NCBI RefSeq assembly: GCF_008729015.1
Contig: NZ_RKSM01000003.1
Span: 248,001 to 312,000, forward strand
Direction of reading: 5' to 3'
Length of the DNA stretch: 64,000 nucleotides
From: Haloarcula sp. CBA1129
GTDB taxonomy: Archaea; Halobacteriota; Halobacteria; Halobacteriales; Haloarculaceae
Shown: positions 9,125-17,048 of the stretch, piece after piece
Layout of the letters: each line of letters starts with the position of its first letter
Numbering within the stretch: the first letter of the stretch is position 1
Position numbers and translations under genes: made by a program
Notes under the pieces: model-generated
The model's database searches: none
Seen by the model: only the letters and a program-made list of their open reading frames with translations
Told to the model about the DNA's origin: nothing

Positions 9125-9691
9125 ATGCAAATCGAACTGGAAGTGAACGGCGAGACGGAGACGTTCGAGGCGACCAAATCCGACTCCCTCCTCGATGTAT
9201 TGCGAGCGAACGGATACACCGGTGCGAAGCGGGGGTGTGACACCGGTGCGTGTGGATTCTGTACGGTGCACGTCGACGGCGAGCCAGTGAAATCCTGCGT
9301 CGAGCCGGTGCTGAACGTACAGGACGCATCCGTCGAGACAATCGAAGGACTGGGCGAACAGGACGACCTCCACCCGGTACAGCAGGCGTTCGTCGACAAC
9401 ACCGCGCTGCAGTGTGGCTTTTGCATCCCGGGGATGATAATGCGCTCGACAGCGCTGCTGGAGACGAACCCGGACCCCACTGAGAAAGAAGTCCGGGAAG
9501 CGCTGTCGGACAATCTCTGTCGGTGTACCGGCTACAAGAAAATCGTCGAAGCGGTGCTAGACGCCGCCGAGCGGCTGAACGACGAGACAGCCGTCGCCGC
9601 CGACGGTGGGACGGCAGTGGATAGCGACAGCACCGCCACTGTGACCGAGTGTTCACTCGGCGGATGCGATTGCATGGAGGGCGAGCAGTGA
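9125..9691 (+). CDS. Molybdenum hydroxylase 2Fe-2S subunit 2
   Basis: 188 aa from the ATG at 9125; an upstream ATG at 9092 lies too close to the TATA-like TATTTA near 9069. Both clusters have complete ligands: C38-x4-C43-x2-C46 and C58 in the ferredoxin domain, then CGFC and CRCTGY in the helical domain. It is clearly paralogous to the subunit at 6005, but with the normal third Cys. It also carries a non-family C-terminal tail, here ECSLGGCDCMEGEQ with Cys176, Cys181 and Cys183. The GTGA overlap with the following large-subunit gene indicates coupled translation. It accepts electrons from the second molybdenum subunit; the outlet (ferredoxin or membrane) is unknown. Confidence 0.92.
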   Translation: MQIELEVNGETETFEATKSDSLLDVLRANGYTGAKRGCDTGACGFCTVHVDGEPVKSCVEPVLNVQDASVETIEGLGEQDDLHPVQQAFVDNTALQCGFCIPGMIMRSTALLETNPDPTEKEVREALSDNLCRCTGYKKIVEAVLDAAERLNDETAVAADGGTAVDSDSTATVTECSLGGCDCMEGEQ

Positions 9692-12168
9692 GCGATTCCG
9701 ACCGGGCGCGGGAGACGGGCGAGCGGCCCGACAGGACAGGGGTGGAGGGGACAGACCCCACCGACGCCGATACGGAGTCAGGGGCGAACGCAGCACGCGA
9801 ACCCGACCGGAAGCCCGAATCCGAGCGCGACGCCATTACCGTGGACGAAGAGAAAGACGACGCGCGGAAAATCGTCACCGGCGATGCCCGGTATACGGCG
9901 GACTACCGCGACCGGTTCCCGGACCTCGCCCACGGGAAAGTGGTTCGCAGCGACATCGCCCACGGCTACGTCGAGTCAATCGACACGAGCGAAGCCGAGG
10001 CGATGGATGGCGTCGACGCTGTCATCACGCCGTTCGACGACGTGGTTCCGGACAAGCTGTACTCCAGTTCGGGCCAGTCCTATCCCGAGCCGAGCCCGTG
10101 GGATCTGAAAGTACTCCGCGAACACGTCCGCTTCGTCGGCGACCCGGTCGCAGCCGTGGCGGCCGACGACCCGGAGACAGCAGACCGAGCCGCCCGGAAA
10201 ATCGATATCGAGTACCGTGAGCTGGATGCCGTCTTCGACCCTGAAGCGGCTTTCGACGCGGATGCACCACAACTGTTCGAAGCCGACGACGTGGAGAACA
10301 AGCAGTCGGGCGCGGACTACAACCGAAACCTCGAATCGCACTTCGAGGGAGAGCTCGGTGACGCGGATGCGGCGTTTGAGCGGGCGGACAACGACGAGGA
10401 GCGGCACGTCATCCAGACAGAGTGGGAGACGCCGTATCAGTCCCACTGCGTCCCGGAACCACACACAACCATCGCCTACACGGACGAGGACGACCGACAT
10501 ACGTTCATCACGGCAACGCAGGTCCCCTTTCACACCCGCCGCCAGATAGCACACCTGTTCGACGTGCCCATCCGCGACGTGCGGGTGAAGAAGCCGCGTA
10601 TCGGCGCGGGGTTCGGATCGAAACAAGAGATGGCAATCGAGCCTGTCGCGTTCGCGCTGCACCTCGCGGCCGGCCGACCGGTCAAACTGGAGATGAGCCG
10701 TCAAGAGGAGTTCACCGCACTCCGCTTTCGGCACCCGATGCAGATGCAGATGCGGACCGCAGTCACCGACGAGGGCGACATCGAGGCGATGGACCTCTAC
10801 ACGCTGTCGAACTCGGGGGCCTACGGGACCCACGGCATGACCGTCGCGAACAACGTCGGAACGAAGCCACTTCCCCTTTACCCCCGAGTCCCGAACGTCC
10901 GCTTTTCGGGGGACGTGGTCCACACGAACCTCCCGATGGGCGCGGCAATGCGGGGTTACGGCGCGCCACAAGGCCACTTCGCTGTCGAAGCACACATGGA
11001 CGAGGTGGCCCGCCGCCTCGACTTCGACCCCATCGAGTTCCGCCTGCGGAACGCGGTCCGTGAGGGCGACCTCGACCAAAGCGTCGCCATTCTGAAAGAC
11101 GGCGACCGATTCGCCCGAGAGATCCGCTCCTGTGGCATCCGCGAGTGCATCGACCGCGGCAAGGCAGCTATCGGCTACGACGACTTAGAGCAACCGGACG
11201 AAGAGCACCTGCACCGCGGCGTCGGCATGGCGCTGATCGCACAGGGCAGTGGCGTCGCGGGGAAGGAACTCGGCGCGGCGCAGGTCCAGATGAACGAGGA
11301 CGGGAGCTTCCACCTGCAGGTCGGCGGCGTCGATACCGGGACGGGCGCAGACACGATGTTCTCCCAGATCGCTGCCGAGGTGCTGGGCTGTGCTCCCGAA
11401 GATATCGTTGTCATCGCCGCCGACACCGACCTGACGCCCTTTGACTACGGCGCGTACGCTTCCTCGACGACATACATCAGCGGCCGCGCGGTCAAGAACG
11501 CCGCCGAGGACGCCAAAGAACGGCTCCTAGAGTGGGGGTCGAAGCTACTCGACGAGCCGCCCGAGGTGCTCGAAACTGGCGACGACGGCGTGTACAGCGA
11601 GCGGACCGAAAACCGCGTGTCGCTGGACGAAATCGGCTACGAAGCCACCTATGGCGACGACGAGCGCGAACACATCCTCGGGGACGGGAACCACTCGACC
11701 GACGAGAGCCCGCCGCCATACGGCGCGCAGTTCGCTGACGTGACAGTGAACGAAGAGACCGGCGAATACGAACTCAACAAACTAGTGTTCGCCGCCGACT
11801 GTGGCGTCGCCATCAACCCCGCGCTGGTCGAGGGGCAGATCGAGGGCGGCGAGCACATGAGCCTCGAATACGCTACCAGCGGCGACCTCACCTTCGACGA
11901 CGAGGGGGCCCCCGAAGTGCTCGGGTTCCGCCAGTACGGGATGCCGCGAACGACGGACCACCCCGAGATGGAGACGATTCTCGTTGAGACTCACGAACCC
12001 ACGGGTCCGTTCGGCGCGAAGTCTATCGCGGAACTCCCGACGAACGGCGTCCCGCCGGCGCTCTCGAACGCGATTCGCGACGCCGTCGGCGTTCGGCTGG
12101 CAGAGCTACCGTTTACCGCGGACGACCTGAAGACGGCACTCGACAAGCGGTCTGCTGACGATAGGTGA
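9688..12168 (+). CDS. Molybdenum hydroxylase molybdopterin-binding subunit 2 (xanthine dehydrogenase family)
   Basis: 826 aa from the GTG at 9688, whose GTGA overlaps the previous stop; the longer reading from 9649 is rejected. It has a very acidic N-terminal leader of about 55 residues, then the a/b hammerhead domain, the Mo-pterin loop as GAGFGSKQ near residue 307 (GGGFGGKQ in paralogue 1) and FGAKSIAE near residue 777 with the catalytic Glu. Similarity to the 6576 product runs end to end, so the pair arose by duplication of a small-large cassette. The changed loop and active-site surroundings suggest a different or partly different substrate. This is typical of purine catabolism, where successive ring hydroxylations occur. 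Confidence 0.92.
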   Translation: MSDSDRARETGERPDRTGVEGTDPTDADTESGANAAREPDRKPESERDAITVDEEKDDARKIVTGDARYTADYRDRFPDLAHGKVVRSDIAHGYVESIDTSEAEAMDGVDAVITPFDDVVPDKLYSSSGQSYPEPSPWDLKVLREHVRFVGDPVAAVAADDPETADRAARKIDIEYRELDAVFDPEAAFDADAPQLFEADDVENKQSGADYNRNLESHFEGELGDADAAFERADNDEERHVIQTEWETPYQSHCVPEPHTTIAYTDEDDRHTFITATQVPFHTRRQIAHLFDVPIRDVRVKKPRIGAGFGSKQEMAIEPVAFALHLAAGRPVKLEMSRQEEFTALRFRHPMQMQMRTAVTDEGDIEAMDLYTLSNSGAYGTHGMTVANNVGTKPLPLYPRVPNVRFSGDVVHTNLPMGAAMRGYGAPQGHFAVEAHMDEVARRLDFDPIEFRLRNAVREGDLDQSVAILKDGDRFAREIRSCGIRECIDRGKAAIGYDDLEQPDEEHLHRGVGMALIAQGSGVAGKELGAAQVQMNEDGSFHLQVGGVDTGTGADTMFSQIAAEVLGCAPEDIVVIAADTDLTPFDYGAYASSTTYISGRAVKNAAEDAKERLLEWGSKLLDEPPEVLETGDDGVYSERTENRVSLDEIGYEATYGDDEREHILGDGNHSTDESPPPYGAQFADVTVNEETGEYELNKLVFAADCGVAINPALVEGQIEGGEHMSLEYATSGDLTFDDEGAPEVLGFRQYGMPRTTDHPEMETILVETHEPTGPFGAKSIAELPTNGVPPALSNAIRDAVGVRLAELPFTADDLKTALDKRSADDR

Positions 12169-12199
12169 GTTGGATCCGGTCGGTTTTCAGCGCAAAAAC

Positions 12200-12228
12200 A
12201 CCACACTCGGTGGGTTCGCCAGTGTGTC
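12200..12228. promoter_or_regulatory. Candidate operator C upstream of the DsrE operon
   Basis: ACCACA (12200-12205), exactly 17 nt, then TGTGTC (12223-12228): each half has one mismatch to GCCACA/TGTGGC, with the same spacing as site A. A TATA-like TATTAAG follows at about 12238, and the ATG is at 12269. Position relative to TATA and start resembles site A. Confidence 0.35.
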
Positions 12229-12268
12229 GGGCAAACTATTAAGAGCGATTCACCGAAATCCCGACAGT

Positions 12269-12640
12269 ATGGCGTACATCGGGTTTCTGCTGACAGGCGG
12301 TCCCTTCGACAGCGAGCGGTGGCGGACCGCCTACGAACTGGGGCGGGCGGCGCTGGATCAGGGCCACGAGGTGAGCTACTTCCACTACCTCGACGGCGCG
12401 CTCGTCCCCGTCGCGGACCAGACGCTGCCCGGCTGTTCGGATAGCGGGCTGTACGACGAAATGCCGACCGAGAAGTTCCAAGAACTCATCTCGGATGGGG
12501 CGGAGGTCATCTGTTGCGGTCTCTGCGTCGACGCCCGCGGCATCGATGCCGACGCGGACTACCCCGACGGCGTCGAGGTGGGCCTGCTTCCCGACCTCGC
12601 GGACATCGTCGGCGAGGCGGATCGGGTGGTTTCGCTATGA
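12269..12640 (+). CDS. DsrE/TusD-like sulfur (or selenium) relay protein with active-site Cys
   Basis: 123 aa from the ATG at 12269, 30 nt after the TATA element; an upstream ATG at 12170 lies before the promoter. It has a DsrE/F/TusD fold: a GFLLTGGPFDSERW start and a conserved CCGLCVDARGI motif near residues 89-99, containing the Cys that in DsrE and TusD accepts persulfide. It is first in a tightly overlapping operon with a second DsrE-like protein, a DsrH-like protein and the XdhC-YqeB fusion (ATGA junctions). TusA, its usual partner type, is encoded beside selD at 16124. A role in handing sulfur or selenium to the molybdenum hydroxylases is inferred from this context. Confidence 0.8.
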   Translation: MAYIGFLLTGGPFDSERWRTAYELGRAALDQGHEVSYFHYLDGALVPVADQTLPGCSDSGLYDEMPTEKFQELISDGAEVICCGLCVDARGIDADADYPDGVEVGLLPDLADIVGEADRVVSL

Positions 12641-12990
12641 AACGAGATGTCGTCGTGTTGCTCACCCGCGCTCCGTACGGCCGGGTCCACATCCCCGAGG
12701 GTCTTCGCGCGGCCCGTGGTGTCGCGGCCGGGTTCGACCTGCACGACGTGACCGTCATATTCACTCAAGACGGTGTGTACGGCGCTCGGGAAGCTGTCGA
12801 CCGCGAGGCCCTCAATATGAGCGGGCACGTCGCCGACTTGGTGGAGCAGGGCGGACAGATGATCGCGGATGCGGGGGCGATGGCCGAGCGCGGCGTCGAC
12901 GAGGGTGAAATCGCCGACGACGTGGCAGTCTGGTCGGGCGACCGCATCACCGCCCGCATCCACGACGCCGAACGGACACTGGACTTCTGA
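12637..12990 (+). CDS. DsrE/DsrF-like protein (TusC-like)
   Basis: 117 aa, starting at the ATG inside the ATGA that ends the previous gene. The Rossmann-like DsrE fold is suggested by DVVVLLTRAPYGRVHIPEGLRAA and VTVIFTQDGVYG. It contains no cysteine, so it would be a structural rather than catalytic member of a heteromeric TusBCD/DsrEFH-like complex. The whole order (DsrE with Cys, DsrE without Cys, short DsrH) parallels tusD-tusC-tusB and dsrEFH. Longer readings beginning at 12514 run through the upstream gene and are ignored. Confidence 0.78.
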   Translation: MKRDVVVLLTRAPYGRVHIPEGLRAARGVAAGFDLHDVTVIFTQDGVYGAREAVDREALNMSGHVADLVEQGGQMIADAGAMAERGVDEGEIADDVAVWSGDRITARIHDAERTLDF

Positions 12991-12992
12991 CA

Positions 12993-13238
12993 ATGCTATA
13001 TCTCATCGACAAACCGATGGCCGAAATCGGACTGCGCACCGCCGCCGGGGATCCCGAAGCACACGTCGTCCTGATTCAGGACGGCGTCTACCTCTCGCCG
13101 GACGTCGACACGCCCGTCTCAGCGGTCGCACGGGACGTCGACGTGCGCGGCGTCTCTCTACCCCCCGACATCGACCGAGTATCATACGACGACGTGGTCG
13201 AAACCCTCGTCGAACGGGAGGTCAAGAGCTTCGTATGA
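12993..13238 (+). CDS. DsrH/TusB-like protein
   Basis: 81 aa, starting 2 nt after the preceding stop. Short length, the MLYLIDKP start and HVVLIQDGVYL fit the DsrH/TusB family, third component of the sulfur-relay heterohexamer. The Cys seen in DsrH/TusB is missing, so only the first subunit of this trio carries a thiol. Its stop overlaps the start of the XdhC-YqeB fusion (ATGA), so relay trio and molybdenum-hydroxylase maturation factor are translated as one unit. That is the strongest contextual hint that the trio serves the molybdenum enzymes. Confidence 0.75.
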   Translation: MLYLIDKPMAEIGLRTAAGDPEAHVVLIQDGVYLSPDVDTPVSAVARDVDVRGVSLPPDIDRVSYDDVVETLVEREVKSFV

Positions 13239-14815
13239 GCCTGTTCGAGCGGCTCGACGAACTGGCCGCGCGGGGAGAGCCGGCAGCGCTCCTGACCATC
13301 GTCCGCAAGGACGGCAGCGCACCGCGGGACGTGGGGGACAAGATGGTCGTCACTGCCGACGAGGAGTACGGGACCATCGGGGGCGGCACGGTTGAACACC
13401 TTGCTGTCCAAGACGCACGGTCAGTCCTCTCGGAAGCCGACAAGCCCGGCGTCCGGACGTACGAACTCGAACGTGGCGGCAACACGGGCATGGTCTGTGG
13501 CGGCGAGATGGACGTGTTCATCGACCGGGTTCGTGGACAGGCACAGCTCTACATCGCCGGCGGCGGCCACATCGGCGTCGAACTGGCCCCGCTGGCGGAG
13601 CGGCTCGGCTATGCCGTCACCGTGGTCGACGACCGTGAAGCGTACGCCGACCCGGGGCAGTTCCCCAACGATACCGACGTGATTCACGGCGACTACGGGG
13701 AAGCGCTCGGCGGCCTGCCGATGGGGCGCGAGACGGCCGTGGTCGTCGCGACGCGGAGCGGGACGTTCGATCGAGAGGCTGTCGCCGCGGCGCTGGACGG
13801 CGAGGCTGGCTACGTCGGCCTTGTTGCAAGCGAGACGAAAGCCGACCACGTCCTCGGCTCACTTGCCGAGGCGGGGTACAGCCGTCGAGAGCTGAGCCGG
13901 GTTCGAACCCCAGTGGGACTTGACCTCGGCGGGAGCGGGCCAGCCGCCGTCGCGCTCTCGGTTCTTTCCGAGGTCTCCATGGACCGCCACGACGCGACCG
14001 GCGAACGGGCCACGCGCCTGAACCTCGACGACCTCGTCGTCGTCCGTGGTGGCGGCGACCTCGGGAGCGGCGTTGTCTACCGGCTCCAGCAGGCCGGCTT
14101 CCCGGTCATCGTCGCCGAAGTCGAACAGCCGACTGTCGTCCGGCGGGCGGTCGCCTTCGGCGCGGCGCTTTACGAGGACGAGGTGACGGTCGAAGGAGTT
14201 CCCGGCCGGGCGGCAGCGGATATCGACGAGGCGCTCGGACTGCTCGCTGACGACGTAGTCCCGGTGATCGTTGACCCCGACGCGGCTGTCGCCAGCGAAC
14301 TTGACGCCACAGTTCTCGTCGATGCTATCATGGCAAAAGGGAAGTTCGATACCGGCACACGACGGTCTGATGCCGACATCGTTGTCGGGATGGGACCCGG
14401 TTTCGAGGCTGGCGAGGATGTGGACGCGGTCATCGAGACGGACCGTGGGCACGAACTCGGCCGCGTGTTCTACGAGGGGACGGCGAGCCAATACGACGGC
14501 GAGCCCGGCAAACGGCGGGGCTACACCCACGAGCGAGTGCTCCGCGCCCCGGCCGACGGTGACTGGACCCCCACGGTCGGTATCGGCGACAGTGTCACAG
14601 CCGGTGACGTGGTCGGGACCGTAGGCGACCGGCCGGTCGAAACCGAGATCGGCGGTCTCGTCCGCGGCCTCGTCCATGGGGGCCTCAGGGTCGAGGATGG
14701 TGCCAAACTCGGCGATGTGGACCCCCGGGGCGAGTCCGTCGATCCGACGAAGATCTCGGACAAGGCGCTTTGCCTCGGCGGTGGTGTGCTGGAGGCAGTG
14801 CTTCGGCTGCGGTAG
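13235..14815 (+). CDS. XdhC-YqeB fusion, molybdenum hydroxylase maturation protein
   Basis: 526 aa from the ATG at 13235 (ATGA overlap); a longer frame from 12869 lacks support. Residues about 1-260 are XdhC/CoxI-like: the first domain has SAPRDVGDKM and GTIGGGTVEH, and the Rossmann domain has LYIAGGGHIGVELAPL. XdhC binds molybdopterin cofactor and promotes its sulfuration before insertion. Residues about 265-526 match the YqeB/EF2563 selenium-dependent molybdenum hydroxylase family (VVVRGGGDLGSGVVYRLQQ, RRAVAFGAALYEDEVTVEG, VPVIVDP, the MAKGKFDTG region). In other genomes these two are separate neighbours. Here they are one chain, which ties cofactor chaperoning and selenium-type maturation together. 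Confidence 0.9.
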   Translation: MSLFERLDELAARGEPAALLTIVRKDGSAPRDVGDKMVVTADEEYGTIGGGTVEHLAVQDARSVLSEADKPGVRTYELERGGNTGMVCGGEMDVFIDRVRGQAQLYIAGGGHIGVELAPLAERLGYAVTVVDDREAYADPGQFPNDTDVIHGDYGEALGGLPMGRETAVVVATRSGTFDREAVAAALDGEAGYVGLVASETKADHVLGSLAEAGYSRRELSRVRTPVGLDLGGSGPAAVALSVLSEVSMDRHDATGERATRLNLDDLVVVRGGGDLGSGVVYRLQQAGFPVIVAEVEQPTVVRRAVAFGAALYEDEVTVEGVPGRAAADIDEALGLLADDVVPVIVDPDAAVASELDATVLVDAIMAKGKFDTGTRRSDADIVVGMGPGFEAGEDVDAVIETDRGHELGRVFYEGTASQYDGEPGKRRGYTHERVLRAPADGDWTPTVGIGDSVTAGDVVGTVGDRPVETEIGGLVRGLVHGGLRVEDGAKLGDVDPRGESVDPTKISDKALCLGGGVLEAVLRLR

Positions 14816-14832
14816 CCCATTCCTAATCGGTG

Positions 14833-15873
14833 TTAGCGACGAACTTCTTCGATGGTTGGGTCTGCGAGCGTGACGCCGCGCCCGGCAGTGACACGCCCCA
14901 CGTCGCGGTAGAACACGCCGACATCGTCGAACGCTGATTCAACGGCGTCGGTCGCAGTCGGCGGGACAGCAACGAACAGTCCGCCGCTGGTCTCCGCGCT
15001 CTCTCCCTCGGTTAGCCCGTATCCGAAAAGCGTCGAGAGGGCGGGTGTTCCCGCGATGACCGGGAGGTGTGTGAGTTCGATACCGACGTTCGAGCGGGCA
15101 GCCACCACGCGGCTCTGCCCCGCGAGGCCGAAGCCGGTAATGTCGGTCGCTGCAGTCGCGTGTTCGCGGCATGCGAGTGCCGCGTCCCGGTTCGGCGTCG
15201 TCATCCACGCGATGGCCTCTGAAGCAATGCTGTCGAGTGGGCGGTCAGTGGCGTCGGTAACTGTGCCGATGAACTGCTCGTCGGTCACGCGGGACGCACC
15301 CATAGCCGGCTGTGTCCCGAGCGGTTTGGTCAGATAGAGGCGGTCGCCGGGGCTGGCTCCCCGCGATGTGAGCAGGGCGTCGGGACGCGCCGTCGCCGAA
15401 ATAGCGCCGCCGGCGAACGGCCACGGACTCATAATCGTGTGGCCGCCGGCGATGACGCCATCTATTGTGTCCAGCGTGTCAGCCATGCCAGAGAGAATCT
15501 GGGCCGCGCTGTCGGTCAGTTCTCGTGGAAGTCCGAGGACGACCAGACAGTCGACGTTCTCGACGGCACCTGTAGCGAAGGCATCACTGGCAGCGTTACA
15601 GGCGGCTACACGGCCGAAGTCGTACGGATCGTCGACGATGGGCGTGAAGAAATCTACCGTCGAGACCAGCGCGAGGTCGTCACTCAGTCGCCGCGCAGCG
15701 GCGTCCTCGCCGACGCCGAACAGCAGCGCGTCGCTGTCACTGGTGAGGCCGGCATCGGCCAGCAGCGAGTCGAGGTCACTTTGCCCGACCTTGCAGGAAC
15801 AGCCGTGGAGTTCCGTATACTCTGTCAACCGAGTCACCTCGTCATCACCGTCAGTCTCCGCGTTACGACCCAC
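14833..15873 (-). CDS. selD: Selenide, water dikinase (selenophosphate synthetase)
   Basis: 346 aa from a GTG at 15873, 2 nt after the stop of the TusA-like gene; earlier in-frame codons lie inside that gene. The GCSCK motif (Cys25, Cys27, Lys28) matches the GCGCK active site of SelD with Cys, not selenocysteine, as first catalytic residue. GVGEDAA and VDFFTPIVDDPYDFGRVAACNA are the glycine/aspartate-rich ATP and metal segments, and GGHTIMSPWPFAGGAISA follows. It makes selenophosphate from selenide and ATP. No selenocysteine or selenouridine genes are visible, so it is probably an orphan SelD serving the molybdenum hydroxylases. It is convergent with the XdhC-YqeB gene, 17 bp apart. Confidence 0.93.
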   Translation of the reverse strand: MGRNAETDGDDEVTRLTEYTELHGCSCKVGQSDLDSLLADAGLTSDSDALLFGVGEDAAARRLSDDLALVSTVDFFTPIVDDPYDFGRVAACNAASDAFATGAVENVDCLVVLGLPRELTDSAAQILSGMADTLDTIDGVIAGGHTIMSPWPFAGGAISATARPDALLTSRGASPGDRLYLTKPLGTQPAMGASRVTDEQFIGTVTDATDRPLDSIASEAIAWMTTPNRDAALACREHATAATDITGFGLAGQSRVVAARSNVGIELTHLPVIAGTPALSTLFGYGLTEGESAETSGGLFVAVPPTATDAVESAFDDVGVFYRDVGRVTAGRGVTLADPTIEEVRR

Positions 15874-15875
15874 AC

Positions 15876-16124
15876 TCAGGCCTCCGAAAGCGACGCCATC
15901 TCGGTCACCTGAAGTTCGAGTTCGAACTCGTCGGACTTCCCAGCAGTCTCTGCGGTCGTCACGTCGATGCCGTGAGTTGTACACATTCGCCGAAGGTTCT
16001 CCTCGGCCGGTGGGTAATCACCTCGAACAACGAGCGTCTCGCCGGTGTCGAGGTCCGAAAGCGCCTGCCGGACAATGAGTGCCGGACGGGGACAGATTTC
16101 ACCACGAACGTCTACGCGGGGCAT
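15876..16124 (-). CDS. TusA/SirA-like sulfur or selenium carrier protein
   Basis: 82 aa. The motif GEICPRPAL (Cys11) is the signature of TusA/SirA proteins, whose Cys carries a persulfide. It is first gene of a two-gene operon with selD, 2 nt apart. In bacterial selenium clusters the YedF protein joins a SirA-like and a DsrE-like domain. Here the SirA-like part sits beside selD and the DsrE-like parts beside xdhC-yqeB, which makes a selenium-related relay likely, though plain sulfur transfer is not ruled out. The promoter region is shared with the divergent yqeC gene. Confidence 0.85.
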   Translation of the reverse strand: MPRVDVRGEICPRPALIVRQALSDLDTGETLVVRGDYPPAEENLRRMCTTHGIDVTTAETAGKSDEFELELQVTEMASLSEA

Positions 16125-16218
16125 ACCGATATGTGTGTTACTAAATCACAAAAACGCTATCGACGCCACACGTCGTTGCCCCGGCAAGCTATTTCTGTGT
16201 CTCCCGTGGAGCGACCGT

Positions 16219-16998
16219 ATGCAACTGGCTGCTGCGCTGGGCCTGCGTTCTAGCGCCGTTGTCGCCTTTGTCGGGGCCGGCGGGAAGAAGACCGCGATGG
16301 GACAGTTGACGGTTGAAGGAACCGACGAGGGGTACGACGTGGGGTACACGACAACGACGGCGATGCCACCACCGTCTGACCTGCCGCTGACGCTCACCAG
16401 TCCGGACGAGTGGCGGGCCGACCTCGAAGCACGCGAACCGCCAGTCGCCTTCGCCCGCGAGAGGGTCGTCGACCCGGCGCGAGTCGACCGGAAGGTTCGT
16501 GGGTTCGAGGTGAGTGTGGTGGAACAGCTATCCGACGCCGGACTGTTCGACTGGCTCCTCGTCAAGGCTGACGGTGCACGCAAGCGGGAGTTCAAAGCGC
16601 CCGGTGATGGGGAGCCAGTCGTACCGAGTACAGCGAGCCACGTTGTCCCGGTCGCATCGGTCGCCGCAGTCGGTGAGCCTCTGACGACGGATGTGGTGCA
16701 TCGGCCGAATCGGGTGGCTGACATCACCGGCCTCCATATAGGCGACGCGATTACGCCGGAAGCTGTCGGGACAGTGCTCACGCATCCCGAGGGTGGCCTC
16801 CGAAACGCGCCGGCGGAGGCGTCTGTGATACCGCTAGTCAACAAAGCGGATACCAAAACACAGCAGCGTACCGCCAGAGACGTACTCACGCACGCACTGT
16901 CACAGACCGGGCGGTGTTCTCGGGGAGTCATCACGTCGTTCACGTCGGCTGTCTGTGAAGTGGTTTCAGCGACGACTGTACAGGAGGAGCAGCGATGA
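16219..16998 (+). CDS. yqeC: YqeC-like selenium-dependent hydroxylase accessory protein
   Basis: 259 aa from the ATG at 16219, about 30 nt after a TATA-like CTATTTCT; longer readings from 16045 overlap the divergent tusA-like gene. VVAFVGAGGKKTAMGQL is the nucleotide-loop-like start, and VKADGARKREFKAP with EPVVP is the family's most characteristic block. YqeC is known by association with YqeB, SelD and molybdenum hydroxylases, with undefined chemistry. A GCCACA half-site (16165-16170) lies just before the TATA element. The stop overlaps a 17-codon minigene that leads into the MocA-like gene. Confidence 0.85.
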   Translation: MQLAAALGLRSSAVVAFVGAGGKKTAMGQLTVEGTDEGYDVGYTTTTAMPPPSDLPLTLTSPDEWRADLEAREPPVAFARERVVDPARVDRKVRGFEVSVVEQLSDAGLFDWLLVKADGARKREFKAPGDGEPVVPSTASHVVPVASVAAVGEPLTTDVVHRPNRVADITGLHIGDAITPEAVGTVLTHPEGGLRNAPAEASVIPLVNKADTKTQQRTARDVLTHALSQTGRCSRGVITSFTSAVCEVVSATTVQEEQR

Positions 16999-17048
16999 CA
17001 AACTTCGAACGAACAGACGGAATCGTTGCGATGCGAAGGCGATTATGA
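16995..17048 (+). CDS. 17-codon minigene bridging yqeC and mocA-like genes
   Basis: ATG at 16995 overlaps the yqeC stop (ATGA), and the TGA at 17046-17048 overlaps the ATG of the MocA-like gene (ATGA). It encodes MTNFERTDGIVAMRRRL. The perfect double overlap suggests it passes ribosomes from one gene to the next, or is what remains of a lost gene. No family is recognisable and the peptide may have no function of its own. Confidence 0.35.
   Translation: MTNFERTDGIVAMRRRL

Noticed and set aside
12869-13234. N-terminal extension of XdhC-YqeB
   Set aside because: Arg/Thr-rich sequence overlapping two DsrE-like genes; the ATGA at 13235 starts the XdhC domain.
14833-15873. Selenocysteine in SelD or in the molybdenum hydroxylases
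   Set aside because: The catalytic SelD position is a Cys codon and I saw no in-frame TGA at a conserved Cys position in the other island genes; selenium is more likely a labile ligand.
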